In this document: positions 44,957 through 56,800 of the stretch, piece by piece
Numbering within the stretch: position 1 is the stretch's first letter
Layout of the letters: each line of letters begins with the position of its first letter
Origin: Niebla homalea
Taxonomy: Eukaryota; Ascomycota; Lecanoromycetes; Lecanorales; Ramalinaceae
NCBI GenBank assembly: GCA_019925105.1
Contig: JAHGAU010000008.1
Coordinates: forward strand, 1 to 64,000
Length of the DNA stretch: 64,000 nucleotides
Reading direction: 5' to 3'
Position numbers and translations under genes: made by a program
Notes under the pieces: generated by a model
What the model was told of the DNA's origin: nothing
The model's input: only the letters and a program-made list of their open reading frames with translations
Database searches by the model: none

Positions 44957-46861
44957 ATGTTGATTCAGCCATTGCTAAACCACGGCTGGGCAGCGGTCGC
45001 TTCTGTGATCGCCATCATCGCTGTCTATCGATGTTTCCCAAACTCTCTGACAACTTTCTCAGGTTCTCAAGGGGTCATATCAGATCCTTTGGCAAATCTG
45101 CTACCGTTGAACCTTTCAAAAATCTTCTCGTTGCCTGCAATCTCAGAGGAAACGCCAGGACCTGCCCCCTCTTTTCAAACAACTTCTAGCGATGACTCTC
45201 CAAAGACTGAGATTAAGTCAAAAGAGCTACTCATTCGACAAAAACATGACATTGGAACGCCTGAGAGTCCATCAAAGGAGCTGATCGCTCGGGATAGGGT
45301 GTCCCATCAACACCCACCAACAGAGAATCGTTCCATGGACAACTTTGTCGTTCCCACTCGCGCAAAATGTCCGGAAGTGAGCCGATTTAAGAACCTGATA
45401 TACAGAACTACAATCCTGGTGCAGCTGACCACACTCTTTACGGGATTGAGTCTCAGAATTGTCGTACTTACATTCTCCCTACTGAACCGCAGGCACGTTT
45501 GCTTTTTCTTCTTTTGCGCTCTTTTCCAGCTTCGCCGGAAATGGTGCATCCTGTGGCGTACCAGGCCGGAGCTATACGATTCTTTGATACATGGTTCAAA
45601 ATTTTCGATAGCAGTCCTAAGGCAAATGGACGCACATTCAGGTCAGCAAGCAACTTTATGCGTCTATCTGACAACAGCCATGACTGACTTGGTTCTAGGC
45701 GCCAGTGGCTCGGTCACTGCTGATGACGTGACCATCATGCAAGGCATGGCAAGACGGAGATTTCTTGCGGCCCGTTATACGGCCAAGTGGCGCCTGATCA
45801 TTTCAGAGCGCAGACAGGTCATCGCACTAAAAGTATTCGAAGCCAAGCAGATACAGAACGAAAAGAATGGCCATAAAGATTCTTTTCACCTCGGCTCACA
45901 TGCTGAACAGACGACCGAGATCCTATGCAATCGCCACATTGAGAACGGTGCTCAGGCTTCCGTTGTGATCATGGAGCCCGAGAATGTCAAACATGCTGCT
46001 GGCTCCTCGCCTTGCCGAGATTCGCCGCCGTCGCAGGGGTTTACTAGGTCTTCAACTCCTTCAGACGCTATCTACTCACAATCTACTTCCTCTGCTGAGC
46101 CTCCAGGAGCCATTTCAAAGCATGAGCCGGATTCGCAGCCCCTATCAGCGCCAACACAGCGTCCCGAGCAAACATGTCCATTTAAGGATTCTCCATCGCC
46201 TCTCTTACATCCCCTGACATCATCAGTGCCAGTCAAACGCCTAGATGCTCCACTGCCTAGTCCACCCCAGACCCTGTCACGGGATGATGACTTCTTGCCT
46301 GTGCCTGGTGCTTCGAATGAGACTTCCCCGGCGACTTCGGCTGATAAACCTGCAAGTCTTCCTCAGGAGGCGGCGAAGGACGCCCAGAAGGCTGCCTTCG
46401 TACAGCCTGAACCTCCACGACATGGCAGGACACCTTCCCAGAGCCATCATCAGGATAAGAGCGTGGTACAGAAAAGACTGGACGTTCCCGCTTGGCTAGC
46501 GGGATTGACAGGGGGATCGCGGCCACCGACTTTTCAAGGACCCCAATTCGAGAGCCATTCAGACCAGTCCCAAAAAGACTCAGCTGGAGAATCATCAAAG
46601 CCATCTAACCACCAGCCATCCCAACTTGCAGGCATGGTGTATGATGTGGATGGACCCGTGGTTCCCACCCAGTGTCCAAAAGACAAGCAGTGCCAGACGC
46701 CAATTTGCGGGAAAGCCCATCATGGGCCCTATACCAACCCAACCATTCCATTCAAGAAAAATGAGTGGTGTAGGCACGATCGCAAGTGTACACGGCGAAA
46801 TTGCTTCCGTTGGCACAATTCGCCAGCGACTCCCAGTCACGCGTGGAAAGATCCAAAGTGA
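44957..46861 (+). CDS. Protein with two C-terminal CCCH zinc fingers (spliced model)
   Basis: Unspliced, one frame runs 634 codons, but the part at 45,377-45,705 looks non-coding in that frame, while another frame there is clearly protein-like (NYNPGAADHTLYGIESQN, MVHPVAYQAGAIRFFDTW). A model with introns 45,377-45,405 (GTGAGC..ATACAG, only 29 nt) and 45,642-45,705 (GTCAGC..GCCAG with a CTGAC branch site) is in phase throughout and gives 603 aa. The middle is Ser/Pro-rich and disordered. The last 60 residues hold two CCCH fingers, CPKDKQCQTPICGKAH and CRHDRKCTRRNCFRWH (C-x5-C-x4-C-x3-H), the spacing of Nab2/ZC3H14-type RNA-binding fingers. A role in RNA binding is inferred from these only. 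The start could instead be the Met at about 45,334. Confidence 0.7.
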   Translation: MLIQPLLNHGWAAVASVIAIIAVYRCFPNSLTTFSGSQGVISDPLANLLPLNLSKIFSLPAISEETPGPAPSFQTTSSDDSPKTEIKSKELLIRQKHDIGTPESPSKELIARDRVSHQHPPTENRSMDNFVVPTRAKCPEVSRFKNLIYRTTILVQLTTLFTGLSLRIVVLTFSLLNRRHVCFFFFCALFQLRRKWCILWRTRPELYDSLIHGSKFSIAVLRQMDAHSGQQATLCVYLTTAMTDLVLGASGSVTADDVTIMQGMARRRFLAARYTAKWRLIISERRQVIALKVFEAKQIQNEKNGHKDSFHLGSHAEQTTEILCNRHIENGAQASVVIMEPENVKHAAGSSPCRDSPPSQGFTRSSTPSDAIYSQSTSSAEPPGAISKHEPDSQPLSAPTQRPEQTCPFKDSPSPLLHPLTSSVPVKRLDAPLPSPPQTLSRDDDFLPVPGASNETSPATSADKPASLPQEAAKDAQKAAFVQPEPPRHGRTPSQSHHQDKSVVQKRLDVPAWLAGLTGGSRPPTFQGPQFESHSDQSQKDSAGESSKPSNHQPSQLAGMVYDVDGPVVPTQCPKDKQCQTPICGKAHHGPYTNPTIPFKKNEWCRHDRKCTRRNCFRWHNSPATPSHAWKDPK

Positions 46862-48486
46862 TCGTGCATTCTTCTTGATATCTCGCTTTGGTTCACATAC
46901 TGGCGACATCGACAGCTTCTCGATCAAGTTCCATCAGATGAATCTCTTTCATTGACAAATAGCCAGCAAACTTGATCTCACTTTGGTTAAAGCCCGGTGA
47001 AACAAGTGGCTGCGTCCTCTAGTGGTATCACGATCTTCCGGCTTTGGTTAATATACCGGCCGAAGGACTTCGCCTTGGTTAAATGCCGGCGACTGATCCA
47101 AAATCCAGACTGTCAATAGATTGAGTCTCTCTGGTACTCGTGGGCTGAGGGAGGTGAAAATGGGTCTGAGCCACTTTGAGCGGTAGAGAGCCTCCGAAAT
47201 GATGGTTCGAGTTTTTAAATGTTATGCGTGCCTTGTGATATAGCAAAAAGCAAAGTAGGGGGCGAAATTGTTTGTTTTAGCCCTTCATGAATGCTTCGTG
47301 GCGCAGATATTGGCAAACTGCATGTATTTAATCACTGATCCTTCTACACGAAGCTTTAAGTATGCCACTGAGACATAGAGCCCTTTATGTTTTCTGCTAG
47401 ATCACACCGCTTTCATGTGCCGCACATTTTGTCCGCATGGGTATATTGTGCAGTGCGTTGAAATTGATCAGAACATGTGACTCGTTCCAATGAAGTACGA
47501 GAGACAAACCTCCCGGAATTTGTGAGAGCTTGAAGAATTTTAGAACATTTTTGACGACTGTTCCTACTCTATATCAGCATTTAATGCGGACCCAATGTTG
47601 TCATCTTGCGCACACTCGGTTGCTATGAAGCTCTCCTCGTCAGTGCCCAGATATTGCCTATCGAGCGTACATCATCACTAGGGAGCCACTATCACACGTG
47701 ATAGATATTCACCTGGCAAGCTTTGCTCCGATATGGCATTTCATTATTGTTCCCGTGACTTGCTTCAAGCCTCAATACCTACTAGGACAAAGCCTATCTC
47801 GATTGGATAGGGATATGCCCAACCCTATGTCAGTACGAATGTTTTAACCTTCTCCAAGCGTGAGTCCCGATCACCGGACTGTCCATTCTTATGTCAGTGC
47901 CAATTTTAGTTCGCTGTCGAGTGGGGTCATACTTACCACGAAATAAGTGTCTCATACGCGTCATCTTTTCTTCCACCAACACTGTCTGATTGAGCATGTC
48001 TCAAAGAACCAATATTAAGCCCAATATCCAGCATTGACATCGTCGCAATACTACATCCTGCCTGTAAAGTAGGCACCAAGTAAGCTGCGAAAATGGACAT
48101 TGTGATTGTAACGGACGAGCGCGCATCCTTCGATAGATAAGACTACACCACCAAGAGCTAGGTGTGAGACGCGGAGACTGCTGCTGCAGGCAGGATTTAG
48201 CGTACGAGCTAGCGTCTCATCTCATGTACTTCTTTGCCACGCTTCGCTACACTCTTTTTTTCCACATACGCAGGATATGGCTTACGAGCTTATGTCCCAA
48301 TCCATTCATCTTACGCAATCCTTTGCAACTTTTTCCGCCCCAATGGGTCGCCCAGTTGCATTGCACTACCGGTCTACACATGAACATCTTTGGGCATGAA
48401 GGATCATTGGTCTCATACCAGGGAAGTTGCCACGTCTAAATTCTCCTCCTTGAGTAAGATGACTTGGGTCGCAAACCGTTACAGAG
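46862..48486. other. Intergenic; four TTGGTTAA-like repeats near its start
   Basis: Copies of CTTTGGTT(A/C)A..C(C/T)GG occur at 46,885, 46,982, 47,042 and 47,073, with a tRNA A-box-like phrase TCCTCTAGTGGTATCACGA at about 47,015. Beyond 47,100 no gene or repeat is supported. Confidence 0.5.
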
Positions 48487-51261
48487 ATGTTCGTGCCGCA
48501 CATTTTTCCACAATACAACACCATATCTGCTACAATCACGACAAAAACAACTTTGACGGCTGGCGGTAGCCCAGTTACAGTCGTTGTGGGTCCACTAGGC
48601 GTTGCTGGGGCACCGTATCACGAACCAAGCGGTGCTCTCGAGCTGCCTCCTCCGACTGTTCTTCCCCCGAGTGCCGCAGCTGCCTCAGATGATGCGAGTG
48701 CCAAAACAGCTGGAGCATCTGATGCATCGGTGCCCAGAGCTGGGCTTAGCTCTTCGACCATCCCACTGGGGAGCGGCATAAGTTCAACTACTCCCTCAGT
48801 CAATCCTTCCAGTCGTCGGAGCCCAACAGGCACTGTACGCTCTTCTCCGAGCGTTCCAATTGGCACCGGTGTTAAACCGGCAAGCCTTTCAGGCGCCCTA
48901 AGTGCCCCTCTTGAGACCGCTCTCAATTCGCCGACACTTTCAAGTTCTCCGAGTCTCCCCTTTGGCACTGGGTCTACTTCTTCAATACTCCCAAGCTCTC
49001 CGGGTATACCTATTGGCACTGGTATCAGCGCGTCAAGTTTTTCAAGCTCTCGAATTTCGCTCGGGACTGGATCCACCGGAACCAGCCTGTCGAGCAGTGG
49101 ATACCGTGCTCAAACACGTTCGAATGGCGGTGCTATTACTTCTGAGATTATCACTGGTATGACACAGGCTGCGAGTTCAAGCCAGACCGCATCACCGGGA
49201 TCGAGCACCAGCGCCGCTATTGTGCCTGTCTCATATGTGACTACAGCCTTCAACAACCCATCACAGACCATTACTACGTTGTCTATTAGTGGACAAGCTG
49301 CCATTATTTATAGCAACGAAACATTTTCCGGACTATCGACAATCACTGCTCCAAATGACGGTCCAGACTAGCGTGATTGAGACTGAGTGATGGTAAGACA
49401 AGTACTTTCATGGGTGGAATTGTAGTCGGTCCAGGTGGTGTTTACTGGGGTCCACCTGGCCTTCCGCCGATCCCTCCATTTCCCGGCATTTCACCACCTT
49501 ATGTATGGCCTTTCTGCACTGGGGGTGAAGGGGGAGGCGGAAGTGATCCCTCAGAGTTGCGCTTCAGGTGCTTCTCCTTCCTGTTCGACCTGTTTCAGCT
49601 CTGCAGACTCGGGATGCAGCGTCACGGCTGCAACAAGTACAACGGCTTCTGCCTGCCCTCTGGGGCCGTTTGCTTCACCTGGCCCAACAATGGCTGGGTT
49701 CGACTACTCGGTCGAGTATCCAGTTCTGAATCCTGGTTTTTCTGCCGATGTGCAATGGACACACTCTGTTGCGGACATCGAAGAGTCCGGAGTGTTAGTC
49801 GCAAGCGCCAGTGCTGGTCCATTTAGCTCCACAAGAGGCAGTCAAACTACACGAGCGATTACCTCTACGGAGCCATCTAGTGGTGCAACCCCAAGCACCT
49901 ATCCATCCCCAACTCCAACGCCCGCACCCACTCCAAATCCAAATTCATATCCATTCACCTACACTGATATACAGTATGGCAATAACATTGGCTGCAGGAG
50001 CTCCTCAATAGGCAATGCTGGTGGGATTTTATATACCCCCTGCGAGGGCGACCGTACAACTGTTGGTACTGATTCGGTTATCTATTCCGGTTATACAGCG
50101 GCAGAGACATCTGCTGCCTCTGCGTCCGTGGCATCGGTAGCCTCTGCCGCTTCCGCAGCAGCTGCAGTGCCTACAGGTGACTGTGAGTTTTGGGACGAAG
50201 CCCTGTACTGGAGTTTTGAGGTATACAATATCAATGGCTGGCCGGGCGACAATGGGGATAACCTGCATCACCAAGAAAAAGGACGCGTAGACCTGACCGG
50301 TTGGTCATGGACGAACTGTGACGCCGGAAATCATGAGCATGCCTACATCAATCTACCCTTCCTTATGCATTCCGGATGCGTCGAAATAGCTATCGCATCC
50401 GCGGGAGGTCCATCAGGCCTTTCATGTTCAGGTCGCGGCCTTGGCAAGAAAAGGCGCGCCCTCCCATTAGAATCTGAAGAGCCGAATGCGAAGAGCAGAT
50501 TCAGTACCGATATCTCTCTTGTTCGCAACGCGGGCATTTCAGATCATCGCTGGCATGAAGCTCTTACTGGCATCAAACCACCGACCGCCTACGAGCGAGA
50601 CATCACGCGTGTTCCTAAACGCCTCAACCCGCGAGCAGAGTTCGAAAAGTTATGTGAGCTTGACTCCCGTGACCTGGTCAAGCGTGGTTGTCTCGACTGT
50701 CTCTGGCCAGACAAGAGTATACCTAGGGAATGGTGGTGTAATGCAGTCCTTCCTAGTGTCGATGCCTGCACTCAAGGAATCCAGAAGAAGGGCGTAGTCG
50801 GCAGATTCCCTTTCATGTTCTACACTCATAGGGTGGCATCGGTGACGGCACTTTCGGCGTTGAAGGCACGAAACTCTGGGCTTCTCAGAACATCTGCGGT
50901 CGCGTCATCGATTTTGACGGCATAACCACTGCAGCCTACCATTACGGTGTCGAGTCAGCCGTCCTCAAACCCTTCGGAAAAGGGGGCCTGAACCTCCCCA
51001 ATGACGAACAGAAGCAAATCCTTGAACCGTTTCTGAAGAACCTCTCCCAAGCATTTGCGGAGCAGTCGGCAGGTGAAGCATACGTTTTCGTACCCAAAGA
51101 CGTTGGTTTCCAGCCTGATTCAGCATGGACTAGGTGGGAGTACCTGCATTGACGCGCAACAAGCAGACCACGAAGATCTGGAAAGTCGAGTTGGACCATT
51201 CCGATCCATCACAATTTGTTCCGCCCGATGGGAAGCCTCAGGGTACGAAGACCTTGTTGTG
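48487..51261 (+). pseudogene. Ser/Thr/Pro-rich, probably secreted fungal protein with several frame breaks
   Basis: The first frame (48,487-49,371) is low-complexity Ser/Thr/Pro/Gly with diverged repeats around PxGTGxxxxxLSSS. Coding then shifts frame: GGIVVGPGGVYWGPPGLPP (about 49,410) is reached through two small breaks at 49,372-49,390, and a third at about 49,543 leads to SCASGASPSCSTC and a frame running to 50,788. The part WSFEVYNINGWPGDNGDN..HLHHQEKG to CLDCLWPDKSIPREWWCN is conserved-looking and Cys-containing. A 38-nt GTAGTC..CATAG interval (50,789-50,826) in phase 0 precedes LWASQNICGRVIDFDGITTA. A further shift near 51,139 reaches TTKIWKVELDHSDPSQFV, ending at 51,261. It is probably an extracellular or cell-wall protein. 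No clear signal peptide is visible at the first Met, so an upstream exon may be missing. The breaks may mean a pseudogene, unusual tiny introns or assembly indels. Confidence 0.6.
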
Positions 51262-52036
51262 AACGCAGGGGGATCCTGAAAGCGCAATCAAGGGACAAGG
51301 AAGCACACTCTGCCGTCGCAAATTCCACATTCCACCCAACTGACAGGATTCAATATAGATGGGATTATGATCCAATCAAGTCCGTGCGGCAGGCGTCAAT
51401 GGTCACTGTTGGCACTTTTGTAGAGATAATTTTCTCTTTGCAGCTAATTTATAGCGTATCTTAAACCTTGAAGCTTCTTTCCGAGTTATGATATACACTA
51501 AAAGCAAGGATATCGCTCATCTACATCCTGCATGGTTTGCGGTGGAAGTATGTGGGCTCACCTTGATGACCGTATCTGAAAATGAAGTATACATCGCAAG
51601 TCAGATTACCTTTTCAACTTCCGGCGAATCCGCATATAAACACCTCCTGCGTTTGGTGGTAAAGCTTCATCCTTTACTAGAGTACGAACATTAGTTTCCG
51701 ACTGAGACCAGATAGGTCAGGATAGATCGGGTGTTCCTTGCCCTTTGGTTCTATTCGATCTTTGTATCTCTATTGAGATTGAGAGAGGTTGCCACCTTCT
51801 CCAATATCACACGCATGACTGATTTAGCACCAAGTGTTGGATCTGAGTCCCGAGCGCGCTGGTGCAAATTGTCCGTAGTCTTCATCCTCTCTTTTGCTAC
51901 TTACGCCTTAGGTTGTCATCATGGCGTCATTAAGGACGGTAAATGAGCTTTCCTACGCATCCCTAGAAGCTTCCATTTCGAGCCCGCCGCTCCACACAGC
52001 AGGCTTACAATCAAGCTCCGTAGTCCCTTCCGCCTC
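51262..52036. other. Intergenic, no gene supported
   Basis: Small frames only. Nothing repetitive and no recognisable motif. Confidence 0.5.
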
Positions 52037-52511
52037 CTATTCGTCCTCAAAATCCTTATGAGCCCCATACCTAACCAGCAGCTCCTATGTCCTCACTCGC
52101 CCCACAAATCTCCGCCCTCAACAATATTGAACTTCCAGTCATCTCAACCCTCGCTCCCTCCCCCAACAAAAACTCCAACAAGTCCTTCTTCCCACCCTGG
52201 ACGCACCGCTCGACCACAGTTCCAAAATGACCGAAATGATGATTCTTAGCGGAAGGTTCATGTTCAAGTATTGTGCGCCAGATGGGAACACTTCTGCTGG
52301 TCAGGGCTGCAAGGAGAAGAGGTTCGGTGTTGAGGGAGGAGGTAAGGGTGGGGTTTGTGGTAAGGAGGTGGGAGAAGGGGAGAGGGCGGGAAAGCTTGGC
52401 GGACAGGGTCAGGGCATCGATGGGGTCGATTGTAGCAGAACTGAGGAGGCCATCGAGGGCGGGGAGATTATTGGTGAGGATAGCGGTTTCTAGGGCTTGA
52501 TTGGTGGCCAT
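52037..52511 (-). pseudogene. Small ankyrin-like protein with a one-base frameshift
   Basis: Starts MATNQALETAILTNNLPALD at 52,511 (an upstream in-frame Met at 52,622 exists but the sequence before 52,511 looks non-coding). Helix-turn-helix repeats with TPLxxA-like spacing are diverged: PALDGLLSSATIDPIDALT, EPLLLAALTSRSVPIWRTIL, GGKKDLLEFLLGEGARVEM. The frame fails at about 52,082-52,085 in GGAG. One base fewer restores ELLVRYGAHKDFEDE, a typical ankyrin end, with a stop at 52,037-52,039. Expected length is about 157 aa. The role is presumably protein-protein interaction. The break could be real or a sequencing indel. Confidence 0.6.
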
Positions 52512-52955
52512 TTTCCTCCGAGCTGGTTTGTGAAGAACAATAGGATTGACACCTTGCTGAGCCAAAGTAGGTATCACGAAAGCTCGTCGCTTGTACCACT
52601 GAAGAATATGAGTGGAAAGCAAGAGTACTGTGAGTGCGAGTTATTTCGAGTTGTTTCGGGGCAGTACACATCGGCAGTACAAAACGTAATAAAACCAGCC
52701 CGCCAGTGTTGGTTGGTTTCACAATTAGCAAATGCTTGGCAAAAAAGGTAAAACGCACCTTTCCCAAACTTTTGTTTACCTATTATTATATAAATCTGTT
52801 AAAGTTTGTAAAGTCTATTTTTGCAATACTTAGTTACCCTATTAATTGAGTAATGTCTCTTCTTAAGAACACGCCATATATAAAATGGGTCTGTCCTACA
52901 CGAAGGATAGTGTCCTGTCCATAGCAGGACACCAATGTTATGCTATGTACATGAA
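52512..52955. other. AT-rich spacer with a perfect 8-bp hairpin
   Basis: AT-rich between 52,740 and 52,870, with GGTAAA at about 52,746 facing TTTACC at about 52,775. At 52,910-52,932 GTGTCCTG and CAGGACAC pair perfectly around a 7-nt loop. It may be the remains of a small inverted-repeat transposon lying at the broken end of the next gene. Confidence 0.5.
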
Positions 52956-53361
52956 TTACCGTGTCAATAATGTTTTCAGTTTAAGATTTAGCTGAATCGC
53001 GAGAATCGCTTCCACAGCAGCATCGATAGGATGTTTAGGATCCCGCGCAGCATTTAGGTCACGGTAGGATTCTCCACTGTCTTCTTTGAGCTTTACAGTA
53101 TCCACCGCTGGGCTCCAGAAAGGGAGTCTTCCTTGTCAGCGCCAGCTGACGACGCCTTGCTTAAGAGAGGGGCCTTTGCTCACCAAGAATCAGTGTGTTA
53201 GGAGATTTGAGGTCAAGCCAGTTGTATGAGGCAATGTAACGGCATTGCTGGATAGTCGCAGGCCCATACTTGGATGTTGCAGTATCATCTTTTTTGTATT
53301 CGATTGCGATGTTCGAGAGCAGTGGAGCAGGAGGGGGCGATGGCGGGCCAGCAACTGCCAT
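52956..53361 (-). pseudogene. 5' fragment of a fungal-specific gene, truncated
   Basis: Exon 1 (53,361-53,184) starts MAVAGPPSPPPAPLLSNIAI and includes RYIASYNWLDLKSPNTLILG. An intron of 52 nt (53,132-53,183; GTGAGC, branch GCGCTGAC, AAG) is in phase. Exon 2 reads PFWSPAVDTVKLKEDSGESY then RDLNAARDPKHPIDAAVEAI. The ASYNWLD..P..L.PG.PP.W..PAVD..K..EDSG..YRDLNAAR pattern matches a widespread uncharacterised ascomycete family, sometimes labelled geranylgeranyl-pyrophosphate-synthetase-like, that is normally several hundred residues long. Here the similarity stops after about 105 residues and the frame ends at 52,956 (117 aa). I infer truncation by rearrangement or insertion near 52,990. Confidence 0.6.
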
Positions 53362-53803
53362 GGACTTTAGTTGCTGCTTCCTAGGAAAGGTACCTCGACC
53401 GCTTCGAGAGATGTCCGAGCAGTTAATTTAACCACCTATCGTGGGGCGAGGCCATCGCCGTGTTTGAGCTACTCTGAGATTCTCAAAGCTTCGATGCATA
53501 AACAAGGGACGGCCTACTGATTTCCTTCGATTTAGGCAGCAACCGATCAATCTGGCTCTAAGGGTGGGGTTGACGGGCACCTGCATACTTTCATGCAGCA
53601 TCAGTTTGGAAAGCTGTGTGAATGGCTGGGGAGGAGAGGGAGTGGGGTGTGTGTGTTTGCTTCCGCCCCACTAGAAAATATAACTGGACGCTCGAGGCCG
53701 TCTTCAATCCGCTTCGTCTCAGTCAAAATTTGAAATTCTTACGTTTGAGACTTTACCACTATCTACCGAGGTGGACGCGTTTGTATACCTCTAAAGAGAG
53801 ATC
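53362..53803. other. Intergenic between two divergent genes
   Basis: A shared upstream region of about 440 bp between the minus-strand fragment and the plus-strand helicase gene. It should hold promoter elements for the helicase gene, but no confident box is identified. Confidence 0.45.
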
Positions 53804-56800
53804 ATGGCTTCTCGTGCTCACAACTCAGGTCGCTCTGGCAGACTGTATAAGAACTTCATTCAGATTGTCCAAGGCAAGAGAGAGGTCAACACCAAAGCCG
53901 AAGCAGAACTTTTCCTTGAGGCGATATGTGATCAAACGGACCCTCCAACATGCGTCGAGAAGCTGGTGGCCAGTCCAGCTGCGATGCAAAGCCTTCATAG
54001 GTGCCTCAGATTCGACACTTCCCCTTCATTCGTGAACAAACACACAGCACCTTTCGTTTCGTATCTATCTGAGCCATCTGTCAAACGTCTTTGCAGCGGG
54101 GACTTCTTGAGGAAGTTACTGCTCGTCATCACAGAGCCTAGCACACTGTGGATCGCGATGCTGGAAGCATATAACCAGGGGGAGTTCAAAGAACCAGCGG
54201 AAATTTCGTTCGCTTGGCTCGTGTTTGAACTGCTGCTCTTCGCCCCCTCGAGTGAGATCGATGTTCTCGTTGTCGCCCAGAATATTACCGCACGAAAGGC
54301 CTTTCTCAATTCACCCTGCCATGAGATTCGTACCATCGGCTATAGAATACAACACGTTGTTCAGACGATATCTCAGGTCTCACCCACTAACGAAGGGATC
54401 TCTGCTGGTGGTCGACACGACAATGATTTTGCCGACTTTCGAAAGATTGCAATTTACCCGACCGCAGATGAATTCCTTTCTAACGAAAAACCTTTCTTCC
54501 GCAGAGCAGACGCTGTGATGGAGGCCTCAAAGGATCGCCGTGCAGCGCTTCACTTAGACAATCAGTTTCGCCTGCTCAGAGAGGAGATGGTAGCTGAATT
54601 ACGGGAAGATATGCAATCTTCAAGAGTCAAGAGCAAGAGGAGGCGCTCCGTATTTGTTCTGAAAGGCTTAACAGTCACAAGACTTTTCTGTGGAGAGGAG
54701 AAGAGGTGGCGGCCTTGTACTCTCGCAATTGAATGTGCACAAGGCCTTGAAGAATTGTCTCGGCTCAAACCAGCCGATCGAAAACCGTTTCTGAAAGACA
54801 ATCGGAACTACCTGAAGCATCAGTCTTTTGGTTGCATCACTGACAGTGGTGGAATTGTAGCTTTTGCGACCGTCGATCGCAACGAGGACAACCTGATGAA
54901 AGATCCACCCGTCGTGATGCTGCAAATCCTTGGAGAAGAACCTTTCCATAAGGTGTTGTACGCTTTCAAAGTCTCAGATAAGCTGGAATTCCTAGCGGTC
55001 AACACCGCATTCTTTGCTTATGAACCGATACTAAAGTGTCTTCAAGGAATGGCTGAAATACCATTGGCAAATGGCCTACTCATTCAGGGGGATGACCTTG
55101 AACCCTGTGATCCTCCTCTCATTCCAAGATCGCTTATAGAGCGATTAGATGAAAGTGGCGGGCGGATTCAACAAATTCTGAAGACCAAGAATAGTATTAT
55201 GTTAGATGGCTCTCAATTGCAGTCTCTAAGAGCTGGATTGGTGCAGACTGTCAGCTTGATCCAAGGTCCTCCAGGTAAAATACCACACTTTTCTCACTCT
55301 GAGCTGGTCACTAAATATGCTCAGGCACGGGAAAATCGTTCATTGGGGCTCTGCAGGCAAAGGCTTTCCATGATTATACTCAAGACAAGATCCTGGTGAT
55401 ATGCTATACTAACCATGCGCTTGATCAATTCCTCGAAGATCTGCTCAACGTTGGCATTCCGTCAAAGAGTATTGTCAGACTAGGTTCAAAGTCGACTCCC
55501 AGAACCATGTCTCTCAAGCTTTCCGATCAGACAAGTTCATATAAGCGTTCACAATCCATGTGGGACGTAGTAAATCAGCTGAATGGAGAAGCTTCCTACC
55601 TGAACAAGAGAATCTGTGAAGAATTCAAAGCCTATTGCGAATTTTCGATCCCTTGGGGAGAGTTACTGGAGCATCTTCAGTTTTCTGATGACGATAGAAT
55701 TTTCCATGCAGCTTTTCAGGTGCCTGAAGAGGAAGACGGGATGACTATGGTAGGAAGGAAAGGAAAGGCCGTAGCTCAAGATTATCTGATTGACAGATGG
55801 GCGAGAGGTCAGGATGCAGGCAACTTTACTTGGATAGCAAGGCAAAACTACCCACAAATATGGGCTCTGGCACGCAACGAGCGTCTTATTCTCCTGCAAA
55901 AATGGCAGCGAGCCATTCTGGAGGATGATCTCTTGAAAGTTTGTGACACAGTGAAGCAATTCCATCGATGTAACGGACAGTTAGAAGACTCGATGAGGGA
56001 AAAGACGACATCTATTCTGACCACGAAACGCATTATAGGATGCACGACCACCGCAGCTGCGATGCATGTACGCGACCTTCAGACTGCTGCTCCTGGCGTT
56101 ATCTTAGTTGAGGAAGCTGGAGAGATACTCGAGTCTCATGTCCTTACTGCCATGTCCCCAGAAGCGAAGCAGCTAATCCTCATTGGTGACCACAAACAGC
56201 TTCGCCCTAAAGTCAATAACTACGCTCTCACCATAGAGAAGGGTGACGGCTTTGATTTGAATCGGTCAATGTTTGAGCGCCTGGTCCTCGCTGGGTATCC
56301 ACATACCACTCTCACTAATCAGCACCGCATGTGCCCTGAAATATCTACCTTGGTCAGACACCTCACCTACCCAGATCTGGTTGATGACAAGAAGACGAGA
56401 GGCCGCCCTCAGCCTCGTGGCTTACGGGATCGCGTCATCTTCTTTAATCATGAGCATCTCGAGGTAGACATCACACAGGTGGCTGATCGGCGAGACGAAG
56501 GCGCAAAAGGAAGCAAGCAAAATCGGTTTGAAGCCGACATTGTTCTTCAGATAGTCAGATACCTCGCTCAGCAGGGTTATGGAACGGACAAGCTTGTAGT
56601 GCTCACGCCCTACCTCGGACAATTACATTTGCTCCGCGAAAAGCTCGGAAAGGAAAATGACCCAATCCTCAACGACCTTGATTCTTTCGATCTTGTGAGG
56701 GCTGGACTGGTCTCAAAAGCTAGTGCAAGATTGACGAAGCGTCCTTTACGCATCTCGACCATTGGTACGCTGATTACTATGCCCTCCAAGCCTCCACCTT

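Noticed and set aside
47005..47092. Functional tRNA gene
   Set aside because: The A-box-like part is good but no acceptor stem, anticodon stem or intact T-arm can be folded; kept only as a finding.
53622..54035. 137-codon frame overlapping the helicase gene start
   Set aside because: The 53,804 frame carries the family-like N-terminus and continues in phase through all exons.
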